Shown: positions 33,792 to 40,484 of the stretch, piece after piece
Layout: the number at the start of each line of letters is the position of its first letter
Position numbering within the stretch: the stretch's first letter is position 1
Origin: Bacillota bacterium
GTDB taxonomy: Bacteria > Bacillota > Negativicutes > Sporomusales > Sporomusaceae
Direction of reading: 5' to 3'
DNA: 60,063 bases
Assembly (NCBI GenBank): GCA_023388195.1
Contig: JAEWGR010000158.1
Span: forward strand, 1 to 60,063
The notes under the pieces: model-generated
The model's database searches: none
Seen by the model: only the letters and a program-made list of their open reading frames with translations
What the model was told of the DNA's origin: nothing
Translations under genes and position numbers: made by a program

Positions 33792-34676
33792 ATGATGGAT
33801 AACCGTAAACACAATTATCAGCCCGGAGATGTGGTTGACCTGACTGTGGTCCGCAAAAACGAAATGGGTGTATTTCTTGATGCCGGGACAGGCAATACCA
33901 GTGATGATATATTACTGCATAAAGTGCAGCAGACTGAAGAAGTTAATATAGGTCAGACGCTCAAGGTTTACCTGTATAAGGACCCTAAAGGCCGGCTGAC
34001 AGCCAGTATGCGCCTGCCGCAAATGCGGGAAGGGCAGGTGGCCAGGGTTGAAGTGATTAATACCACGCGTGATGGCACCTTTGTTAATATCGGGGCCGAG
34101 CGGGGGGTATTTATGCCCCATGCCGGCAGGCGGGGTTTGCCACGGCGGGGCGAAAAAGTATGGGTTAAGCTGTACCGTGATAAATCAGGGCGACCTGCGG
34201 TTACTATGGAGGTTGAAGATGAGCTCAGGCAGGCTTCAAGACCGGCAGAAGGCATAAAAATTGGCGACACTGTTGTTGGCTCCGTATACAACTACAGTGA
34301 TCAAGGGGCCTTCCTTTTTACTAAAGACCGGTTTATTGCTTTTCTGCATAATAATGAAATGACCGAGCGCCCCCGGGTTGGTGCCGAACTGGAGGCCCGG
34401 GTTACCTTCTTAAGAGAAGATGGCCGGCTGAACGTATCCATGCGTCCTGTCAAAGAAAATGCCATGGACAGCGATGCGGAAAAGATTCTGGCCGTACTTC
34501 AGGCCCGCGGGGGACAAATGCCGTATAGTGATAATTCGCCGCCGGAGATTATTAAGGAGAAATTTAATATTAGTAAAGCTGCCTTTAAGCGCGCTCTGGG
34601 ACGCCTGCTTAAGGACCAGAGGATCGAACAAAAAGAAGGCTGGACATATCTAAAAGAAACTGAAGGCGGCGAATAA
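33792..34676 (+). CDS. CvfB-like S1 RNA-binding protein
   Basis: CvfB-type proteins have tandem S1 domains and a C-terminal winged helix and affect virulence-gene expression in staphylococci. The 294-residue product has repeated S1-like segments (VVRKNEMGVFLDAG near 14-27; VINTTRDGTFVNIG near 85-98; SVYNYSDQGAFLF near 166) and a winged-helix tail (about 235-290). The start is one of two adjacent ATGs at 33792/33795. A terminator stem starts inside the last codons. Confidence 0.88.
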   Translation: MMDNRKHNYQPGDVVDLTVVRKNEMGVFLDAGTGNTSDDILLHKVQQTEEVNIGQTLKVYLYKDPKGRLTASMRLPQMREGQVARVEVINTTRDGTFVNIGAERGVFMPHAGRRGLPRRGEKVWVKLYRDKSGRPAVTMEVEDELRQASRPAEGIKIGDTVVGSVYNYSDQGAFLFTKDRFIAFLHNNEMTERPRVGAELEARVTFLREDGRLNVSMRPVKENAMDSDAEKILAVLQARGGQMPYSDNSPPEIIKEKFNISKAAFKRALGRLLKDQRIEQKEGWTYLKETEGGE

Positions 34677-34694
34677 GCCACCTTCAGTTTCTTT
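34653..34694 (+). terminator. Terminator overlapping the cvfB-like stop codon
   Basis: GAAACTGAAGG (34656-34666) pairs with CCTTCAGTTTC (34681-34691), extended by an inner GGC/GCC. The stop codon lies in the loop. The T run is weak (CTTTC), so its efficiency is uncertain. Read from the reverse strand it also ends the tiny gene at 34716-34829. Confidence 0.65.
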
Positions 34695-34715
34695 CACAAT
34701 ACCCTAGCAGCTATA

Positions 34716-34829
34716 TCATGTGGGGAGTGAATTTTTACAGGGCATATTCTTTTTTTGGTCTGCAGCATTACCCTGCTTGGCAGTATCTACGTGTGCTTCC
34801 TGTTTATTTTTCTTGTCTTTGCCAGCCAT
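34716..34829 (-). CDS. Tiny hydrophilic protein, 37 residues (unrecognised)
   Basis: On the reverse strand an excellent Shine-Dalgarno, AAGGAGGCTTGATAAT, lies directly before an ATG whose CAT complement is at 34827-34829. The ORF runs 37 codons to TGA (34716-34718). The product starts MAGKDKKNKQEAHVD; it is Lys/Gln/Asn-rich, without hydrophobic core, and holds one cysteine near the end. It is below usual ORF size limits. It lies 59 bases downstream of the other tiny reverse-strand gene and probably shares its transcript. Composition recalls small spore or stress proteins, but no family is recognised. Confidence 0.55.
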   Translation of the reverse strand: MAGKDKKNKQEAHVDTAKQGNAADQKKNMPCKNSLPT

Positions 34830-34888
34830 ATTATCAAGCCTCCTTATTTATTTGTTTGCGAGCAAACTGCTGCCTGATGTCTGGAAGC

Positions 34889-35077
34889 TCAGCCATTGCT
34901 GTTCGTTTCCTTGGCTGTCGGCTGAAGATCTGCGGCCGCAAGGGTTTCATTACTGACGTCATACTTCGCCTGGGTGGGGGTTGTCCTCGAGCCTTCGGCA
35001 AGTAAGCTTTGGGAACCTGCTTGTGATTCTCCCGCAACATTTTTGCCATTCCAGAAAGCCGATTTTTTGCTTGTCAC
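34889..35077 (-). CDS. Small hydrophilic protein, 62 residues (unrecognised)
   Basis: The reverse-strand GTG at 35077 follows AGGGGAGGTGATAAT, a near-perfect Shine-Dalgarno, which makes this a real gene despite its size. The product begins MTSKKSAFWNGKNVAGESQ and ends AKETNSNG; it is rich in S, T, A, Q, N and K and has no membrane helix, so it is probably unstructured. An overlapping reverse ORF (34834-35049) lacks such a site and is rejected. Small soluble spore proteins of Bacillus have similar composition, but this is only a lead. A structured segment lies upstream at 35102-35166. Confidence 0.6.
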   Translation of the reverse strand: MTSKKSAFWNGKNVAGESQAGSQSLLAEGSRTTPTQAKYDVSNETLAAADLQPTAKETNSNG

Positions 35078-35101
35078 ATTATCACCTCCCCTGGTGAAGC
35101 C

Positions 35102-35166
35102 AGTAGCGTGAGAACCTTAATCCTGCGGCTATTCGGGCTGTTTGCTGCATTTTTAGGTCGCTACGT
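35102..35166. other. Structured element upstream of the small reverse-strand genes
   Basis: GTAGCG (35103-35108) can pair with CGCTAC (35160-35165), and within it ACCT pairs with AGGT near 35114 and 35155, leaving a GC-rich inner region able to fold further. It ends 25 bases before the start of the 62-residue gene when read on the reverse strand. Read on the forward strand it is followed by a T-rich stretch. It could be a leader RNA or a terminator. Confidence 0.4.
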
Positions 35167-35292
35167 TATTATTTTTCCCGTATTAAAGATTCACATGAGC
35201 GGCAATGATTGTTACTGCTTCATTATATGGCCAATACATGATTTTCTAATTTAGTGGTACACTACAAAAAACAGGAGTGGGAGGTACACGGC

Positions 35293-35481
35293 GTGGATCA
35301 ACAGTTGCAGACTATTTCCCAGCAAGTTAACGCGCTTAGACAACAACTGAGCGACCTGATGCAGAATTCTAATTCAGCCGATGCCGAGATTATAACAGCC
35401 AGCAGTACGCTGGCGACCCAGCTTGAGGACTATGCCCATACTATCGAGGAAAAGCGCATACCGTCAATGCGGACCTTTTAA
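35293..35481 (+). CDS. Spo0E-like aspartyl-phosphate phosphatase family protein
   Basis: Spo0E-type proteins are short two-helix proteins that dephosphorylate Spo0A. The 62-residue product follows the pattern: VNALRQQLSDLMQ (helix 1), a turn with ADAEII, and ASSTLATQLEDY (helix 2). The usual motif is S-x-x-L-D. Here the position of the catalytic-site Asp reads Ala (SSTLA), so activity is doubtful. The GTG at 35293 after GTGGGAGGT is preferred over the upstream GTG at 35254. A bidirectional terminator follows. Confidence 0.65.
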   Translation: MDQQLQTISQQVNALRQQLSDLMQNSNSADAEIITASSTLATQLEDYAHTIEEKRIPSMRTF

Positions 35482-35492
35482 ATCAAAGACGG

Positions 35493-35526
35493 AAAAAACC
35501 CTGCGAAAGCTATTCGCAGGGTTTTT
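35493..35526. terminator. Bidirectional terminator
   Basis: CCCTGCGAA (35499-35507) and TTCGCAGGG (35513-35521) are flanked by A residues on the left and T residues on the right. It serves the Spo0E-like gene and the converging CorC/HlyC gene. Confidence 0.88.
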
Positions 35527-35527
35527 G

Positions 35528-36859
35528 CTATTCAAATAAATCGCGGGCAGCGTCTGTAGACAACTGAGTAATAAGAACTTTGTCGACCCGGGCCTTATCC
35601 ATATCTACTACCTCAAAGCGGTAGCCATTCCATTCAAAGCAGGCGGCAGCAGTGGGAATATGACCGAGATAAGAAACAATAAAGCCACCCAGGGTCTGGT
35701 AGTAGCCTCTTTCGTCACCGGGAAAGTGGTCGATGTCGAGTAATTCTTTCAATTCCTCAACTGAAAGCATGCCGTCAACCAGCCAGGAACCATCTTCACG
35801 GGTAATTATATCAGGATCATCATCTTCACCCAGGTACGGCATGTCGCCCACAATGTGTTCAGCAATATCATAAAGGCTGATTAATCCGGAAATACCACCA
35901 TATTCATCAACAACCAGGGCTACATAGATGCCGGTTTCACGAAACTTTTCCAACACTTTAAGGGCCGGTGTATTTTTAGGGATATAAAGGGGTTGGCGGG
36001 CTGTCTGTTCAAGCTGCAGCGGATTGCCGGGCATATAGTTTGATAACAGCTCATTGGAATAGACGACACCGATTATATCATCCAAACTGCCACGGGCCAG
36101 AGGAAAAAACAGATGATTGGTATTTCTGATGATGCGCAGATTATATTGGTCGTTATCTTCTATATCAAGCCACTTAAGCTGGGTACGGGGGGTCATTAGT
36201 GCACCTACCCGCATGTCACCGAGCACAAATATATTCTCAACCATTTCCCGTTCAGACTTTTCAAATACGCCATGTTGTGCCCCCTGGCCAATTAAGACCC
36301 GGACTTCTTCTTCAGTAACAGGCGGCTCTGCCGGTGGTTTAGCGCCTAACAGCTTCATGACCACATTAGTGGAAGCACCGAGAAGCTGAACCAGCGGCCG
36401 GTTGATACGTACAAAAGCGGTCATCGGTATGGCAACAGTTGATGCAATCTTTTCCGGATTATTAAGTGCCAGTTTTTTGGGGACCAGTTCACCAATGATC
36501 AGTGACAGGTACGTAATGGTGCCGACGACAAGGGCCAGGCTGATTGCCTCGCTGTACCCCTGGAGTAAGGGAATTGTATTCAGGAAGGAAGCCAGCAGCA
36601 TGGAGATACGGGCTCCGCCGAAAGCGCCTGTCAGAATGCCGATAAGTGTAATGCCAATCTGAACGGCAGATAAAAGGGGCGTCGGTTCTTCGGTTAATCT
36701 TAGCGCTGCCCTGGCTCCTTTACTGCCGGCAGCGGCCATGTTTTCCAACCGGCTTTTCCGGGAGGACACAATAGACATTTCTGTTAAAGCAAATACCCCA
36801 TTAGCAAAAATTAAAGCTAAAATAATCATGATTTCCGTACTAATCGAGGGTGTCTCCAA
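35528..36859 (-). CDS. CNNM/CorC (hemolysin) family membrane protein
   Basis: This 443-residue protein has the DUF21 (CNNM) membrane domain with four helices (about 1-190), a pair of CBS domains (about 205-330, RVGALMTPRTQLKWLD) and the C-terminal CorC/HlyC domain (about 345-430). Such proteins transport or sense divalent cations, mainly magnesium. The start is taken as TTG at 36859; the Shine-Dalgarno GGGAGAG is somewhat distant, so an internal start is possible. Confidence 0.88.
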   Translation of the reverse strand: METPSISTEIMIILALIFANGVFALTEMSIVSSRKSRLENMAAAGSKGARAALRLTEEPTPLLSAVQIGITLIGILTGAFGGARISMLLASFLNTIPLLQGYSEAISLALVVGTITYLSLIIGELVPKKLALNNPEKIASTVAIPMTAFVRINRPLVQLLGASTNVVMKLLGAKPPAEPPVTEEEVRVLIGQGAQHGVFEKSEREMVENIFVLGDMRVGALMTPRTQLKWLDIEDNDQYNLRIIRNTNHLFFPLARGSLDDIIGVVYSNELLSNYMPGNPLQLEQTARQPLYIPKNTPALKVLEKFRETGIYVALVVDEYGGISGLISLYDIAEHIVGDMPYLGEDDDPDIITREDGSWLVDGMLSVEELKELLDIDHFPGDERGYYQTLGGFIVSYLGHIPTAAACFEWNGYRFEVVDMDKARVDKVLITQLSTDAARDLFE

Positions 36860-36957
36860 GGTTACAATAACACTCTCCCTGTAATAATATCAATTAATTA
36901 ATAATTATAGCATATCCTGGTCTGCCATAGATCAAACTCGCGGGCCGGTATAAATAA

Positions 36958-36988
36958 ATTGCCCGCCGGCAATCAAGCAGCGGGCAAT
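36958..36988 (-). terminator. Terminator of the VTT-domain gene
   Basis: ATTGCCCGC (36958-36966) and GCGGGCAAT (36980-36988) form a 9-bp stem, followed on the reverse strand by TTATTTA. It lies just after the stop codon at 36992. Confidence 0.65.
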
Positions 36989-36991
36989 ATG

Positions 36992-37579
36992 TCATACTTT
37001 ATCGGTCACGGTTTCCGTTTTTCTGCTTTTTTTTATAACATACGCAATCAGCCCGGCAACTGTTATCAGGATCAATGAGATGATCAACAGGTCATCTTTA
37101 TGCTGGGTAAAGATTTCTATCGCCTGCGGGCCAAAATAGAAAATCAGTATCCCCTCAAGTAAAAAGCGTTTGCCCCGGCCCAGGAAAGAAATAAACAGAA
37201 ATAGGGGCAGATTTATTTTTAACGCGCCTGCAGTTATACTGACGAACTTATAGGGGATAGGCGATAAGGAAGCCAAAAATATTGCCCATAAGGCATTTTC
37301 TTTTACTACACAGTAAATCTTATCCATATAGCGGGCCGGGATGAACCTACGGGCGGCCGGCAAGCCAATCTTCAGCCCGAGTATATAGCCGACTAGACCG
37401 CCTACTACGGAGACCAATGTTGCGGCCAAGCCATAATAGATAGCATTCTGCGGGTTAGCCAGAGCTAAGGGTATGAGCAGGAGATCTGGTAATACCGGAG
37501 AAATAAAAGACTCGGTAAATGCGGCAATCAGCAGACCCGTGAGACCCCATTCCAAAAGTATTTCTACGATTGCGTCCAT
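36992..37579 (-). CDS. VTT-domain (DedA/YqaA-like) membrane protein
   Basis: This 195-residue protein has five or six helices. It shows VTT-domain features: an acidic TESFISPVLPDLLLIPLAL near 24-42 and SPIPYKFVSITAGALKINL near 105-123, which contains the conserved Pro/Gly pattern. DedA-like proteins act in lipid-carrier recycling and ion or proton-linked homeostasis. A manganese-type riboswitch sits upstream, so expression likely responds to Mn2+. The start is ATG at 37579, 7 bases after GAGGGAG, rather than the GTG six bases earlier. Confidence 0.85.
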   Translation of the reverse strand: MDAIVEILLEWGLTGLLIAAFTESFISPVLPDLLLIPLALANPQNAIYYGLAATLVSVVGGLVGYILGLKIGLPAARRFIPARYMDKIYCVVKENALWAIFLASLSPIPYKFVSITAGALKINLPLFLFISFLGRGKRFLLEGILIFYFGPQAIEIFTQHKDDLLIISLILITVAGLIAYVIKKSRKTETVTDKV

Positions 37580-37663
37580 TGCCACGCTCCCTCATTATCG
37601 TTGTTAGCGATTCTATTCATAACAAACAAAGCGAAACACTTTAGCATGGCATAGTGAAATCCA

Positions 37664-37770
37664 TACTAAAGGTCTCGCTAATTGGCAGAACCAATGGCAG
37701 GGCCAGGCAAATGCCGTGTGTTGACCCAGCCTGGCAAGTGGTGTCCTTGCCAGCTACTCCCCTTTAGAAA
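37664..37770 (-). ncRNA. yybP-ykoY manganese riboswitch (upstream of the VTT gene)
   Basis: Read on the reverse strand the segment begins CTAAAGGGGAGTAGCTGG, has GGGTCAACACACGGC in the middle, and closes with GCGAGACCTTTAGTA. These are the hallmark conserved segments of the yybP-ykoY class, including the GGGGAGTA and GCGAGACCTTT strands. The VTT gene starts about 85 bases downstream, leaving room for an expression platform. This class binds Mn2+ and activates or derepresses export and homeostasis genes. Confidence 0.85.
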
Positions 37771-37852
37771 ACAACGCGAGCTGTTTCTAGTTTATCGCAC
37801 GATGGTATATCAGTCAAGTTATTGTATGCAATTAGGAACGATTTAAACAGAT

Positions 37853-37883
37853 AAAAATAGAACTTGCTTTACAAGTTCTATTT

Positions 37884-37884
<1 letters not shown>
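37853..37884 (-). terminator. Terminator after tRNA-Ala
   Basis: AAAATAGAACTTG and CAAGTTCTATTTT form a 13-bp stem with a 5-nt loop immediately 3' of the tRNA, followed on the reverse strand by T residues. Confidence 0.88.
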
Positions 37885-37959
<75 letters not shown>

Positions 37960-37988
37960 GTAAGACAATTAAACATGTTACAGTAGTA

Positions 37989-38017
37989 ATTATACTTAGA
38001 TAGTGACATAATGTCAA
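37989..38017 (-). promoter_or_regulatory. Consensus promoter for tRNA-Ala
   Basis: On the reverse strand TTGACA (38012-38017) and TATAAT (37989-37994) are separated by exactly 17 bases, both perfect matches to the sigma-A consensus, 29 bases upstream of the tRNA. Confidence 0.88.
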
Positions 38018-38133
38018 GAGCAGGCTATTAATAGGTTTATAATTTTTCTGCTCTGATTTGGCAGGTACTTACAGGTTATATGCAGAATATTTCTGCATAG
38101 GTATTGTAGTCGTGAAAGAAGGAACTTGATATT

Positions 38134-39327
38134 ATGCTCATAAAAGCCGGTTTATTGATTGATGGTACAGGGCGGGAGGCGCAGACAGCCTGCTATCTGG
38201 CTGTCAAAGACGGCTTCATCACCGGTATTGGCAAAGCCGGTGATTTTGCTGCCGATCAGGTGAGCGCAGCGGTCGATTATTCTAACTGTGCGGTTATGCC
38301 TGGTTTGATTGACCCCCATGTGCATTTATTCCTGGAAGGTATTTCTGATCTGAGAGCCCGTTCGCTGCGATGGAAAGAAGATAGAGACATCACGTTAATC
38401 AGAGCGGTCAGGAATCTGGCTCTGACACTAAGAAACGGCGTCACTACGGTTCGTGATTTAGGCGGGCCCTATGGGCTGGGTTCACTTGCCAAAAAAGCTG
38501 TCAGGCAGCAAGTGGCAACTGGTCCGAGGGTATTGAGCGCCTGCCAGGCTATCTCTGTTACCGGCGGTCATTTTCATTATGCCGGCGGGCGGGAAGCCGA
38601 CGGGCCGCAAGAAATGATCAAGGCCGTACGCGAGCAGGCTAAAGCCGGTGCCGACTGCATTAAAATTATGATGACAGGCTGTGTAAATTTTGTGCGTGCC
38701 GATGCCGGCATTGTTGAACTATCCCTGGCCGAGGCGCAGGCGGTGGCCGACGAGGCCCAGCACCTGCAGAAACCGGTTGCAGCTCATGCCAATGGGGTGG
38801 CTGGCGTACGCCAGGCCTTAACTATCGGGGTTACCACCTTGGAGCATGGTGCGCTTATCGATGAGGCGACGGCGGATTTAATCGCCGAAAAAGGGGTATA
38901 TTGGATACCAACTCTGGTACCCTTTGAGCGGATGCTGGCTCATGGCCGTCAGCATCAGACCCAGACTCTGCCCCCGGACTCAATTGAGGCAGTATACTGC
39001 CGGCACCAGGCGATGGTAGCGCGAGCGTACCAGGCTGGTGCCAAAATTGTTGCCGGCACCGATGCCGGTGCTCTTGGGGTCGGACATGGGGATGTGTGGC
39101 GGGAGCTTGGTTTATTGGTGGAATGCGGCTTGCCACCATTGGCTGCTCTCCGCGCAGCGACCGGGCTGGCCGCTGAGGCTGTGGGATTAGGGCAGGAACT
39201 GGGAACGCTTGAAACCGGGAAAAAGGCGGATTTACTGGTACTGGCAGGCAACCCGCTGACAGATATAACCAGTCTGAGGAATATTGTTAAGGTATATAAA
39301 GAGGGGAAGGAGTGCCCTAATGATTGA
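38134..39327 (+). CDS. Metal-dependent amidohydrolase
   Basis: This 397-residue amidohydrolase-superfamily enzyme resembles imidazolonepropionase- and prolidase-like members. It has the metal motif DPHVHL (near residue 61), a candidate bridging lysine in DCIKIMMTG (near 175), histidines in AAHANG and LEHGAL (near 213-240), and the aspartate in GTDAGALG (near 309). The substrate is unknown, a cyclic or peptide-like amide. Its stop overlaps the SemiSWEET start by eight bases, and the following MoxR/VWA genes also overlap, so the four appear to form one operon. Confidence 0.88.
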   Translation: MLIKAGLLIDGTGREAQTACYLAVKDGFITGIGKAGDFAADQVSAAVDYSNCAVMPGLIDPHVHLFLEGISDLRARSLRWKEDRDITLIRAVRNLALTLRNGVTTVRDLGGPYGLGSLAKKAVRQQVATGPRVLSACQAISVTGGHFHYAGGREADGPQEMIKAVREQAKAGADCIKIMMTGCVNFVRADAGIVELSLAEAQAVADEAQHLQKPVAAHANGVAGVRQALTIGVTTLEHGALIDEATADLIAEKGVYWIPTLVPFERMLAHGRQHQTQTLPPDSIEAVYCRHQAMVARAYQAGAKIVAGTDAGALGVGHGDVWRELGLLVECGLPPLAALRAATGLAAEAVGLGQELGTLETGKKADLLVLAGNPLTDITSLRNIVKVYKEGKECPND

Positions 39328-39619
39328 AGTGATCGGTAGCCTGGCCGGAATTCTTACTACCGTGTCTTTTTTTCCGCAAGTATACAAAACAATTAAAAGT
39401 GGTTCGGCCGGGGACTTTTCGACTGCCTGGATGGTTATGATGACTACCGGCGTGTTCTTTTGGATGGTGTATGGTTATTATATCAACAGCATGCCTGTAT
39501 TTCTTGCAAATATTGTAACTTTTCTCTGTCTGGCGGTATTGTCCTGGATTAAGTTTTCCGCCCGGCAGGGTGATGGACTGGTAAATAAGCATAGCAATGG
39601 AGCTGGTGACAATGAATGA
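39320..39619 (+). CDS. SemiSWEET / PQ-loop family transporter
   Basis: This 99-residue protein has three helices and the PQ-loop motif FFPQVYKTIKSG (residues 17-28), which defines SemiSWEET half-transporters that dimerise to move small sugars or related solutes. The ATG at 39320 follows GGGGAAGGAG. It overlaps the amidohydrolase upstream and the AAA gene downstream; the polar C-terminal tail (KHSNGAGDNE) is coded within the overlap. Confidence 0.88.
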   Translation: MIEVIGSLAGILTTVSFFPQVYKTIKSGSAGDFSTAWMVMMTTGVFFWMVYGYYINSMPVFLANIVTFLCLAVLSWIKFSARQGDGLVNKHSNGAGDNE

Positions 39620-40484
39620 GGCAATTGCTGCAGTAAATGCCTGTCAGGCCGGGTTGGCTGCCAATGGTTATCTGGCAGACGAAAATCTGGCTGCTGCCTT
39701 GTATTTGGCGGAGGGGCTGCAAAAACCGCTGTTGCTGGAAGGGCCGGCCGGTGTTGGTAAAACCGAACTGGCTAAGGCCTGGGCCCGCTGGCGCGGGTGT
39801 CCGATGATTCGCCTGCAGTGTTATGAAGGCCTTGATGAAAGTAAGGCTTTATATGAATGGAATTATCAAAAGCAACTGCTTTATATCCAGATAGAAGCCC
39901 TGGCGCAGCAGGGCTGGAATACGGGGCGGCAGCAGATCTTTGACCAGGAGTTTTTGTTGAAACGCCCATTATTAACAGCCCTTACCAGCCTTGAGCCTGT
40001 GGTACTGTTAATCGATGAAATTGACAAAAGTGATCAGGAATTTGAAAGCTTTTTGTTAGAGGCGTTATCAGACTGGCAGGTGACAATACCCGAACTGGGA
40101 ACGATACAGGCAGTGTCCCGTCCCCATGTTGTGCTGACTTCCAACAGTACCCGGGAGCTGGGCGATGCCCTGCGTCGCCGGTGTTTGCATTTTTATATTG
40201 ATTATCCTGATTTTGAACGGGAACTCGCTATTGTCGAACTGAGCGTGCCTGGCATTGACCGTAATTTTGCCAGCCAGCTTGTCACATTCATTCAGACTAT
40301 CCGTAAACAACCGCTGAAAAAGCCGCCTAGTGTCACCGAAAGTATTGATTGGGTACAAGCTATGCAGATGCTGGGAGGTGAGTTGAGTATTGAGGCGGCC
40401 CGACTTACCTTAACTGCTCTGCTGAAATACACTAAGGACCGTGATCTTGTTACCGACAAGCTGCCTTATTTACTCAAGCCATGA
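39612..40484 (+). CDS. MoxR-type AAA+ ATPase
   Basis: This 290-residue AAA+ protein has Walker A EGPAGVGKTEL (near 43-53), Walker B VVLLIDEIDKS (near 129-139) and the sensor/arginine region LGDALRRRCLHFYIDYPD (near 180-197). MoxR ATPases act as chaperones that load metal or activate a partner, usually together with a VWA protein, as here. I place the start at the ATG at 39612 after GGAGCTGG; an ATG at 39597 is also possible. It overlaps the VWA gene by four bases. Confidence 0.9.
   Translation: MNEAIAAVNACQAGLAANGYLADENLAAALYLAEGLQKPLLLEGPAGVGKTELAKAWARWRGCPMIRLQCYEGLDESKALYEWNYQKQLLYIQIEALAQQGWNTGRQQIFDQEFLLKRPLLTALTSLEPVVLLIDEIDKSDQEFESFLLEALSDWQVTIPELGTIQAVSRPHVVLTSNSTRELGDALRRRCLHFYIDYPDFERELAIVELSVPGIDRNFASQLVTFIQTIRKQPLKKPPSVTESIDWVQAMQMLGGELSIEAARLTLTALLKYTKDRDLVTDKLPYLLKP

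Noticed and set aside
34718..35005. Forward ORFs with cysteine-rich products at 34718-35005 and 34720-34956
   Set aside because: They are antisense to the two small reverse-strand genes. Unusual composition, and no ribosome-binding site.
34834..35049. Reverse-strand ORF of 71 codons overlapping the 62-residue gene
   Set aside because: The GTG at 35077 in the other frame has a near-perfect Shine-Dalgarno, and this ATG has none. The sequence is strongly basic, as expected for an out-of-frame reading.
37590..37663. Classic rho-independent terminator as expression platform of the VTT riboswitch
   Set aside because: Only short stems (4 to 5 bp) are visible, without a clear T run. The platform may work by blocking the ribosome-binding site, but I could not support a specific structure.
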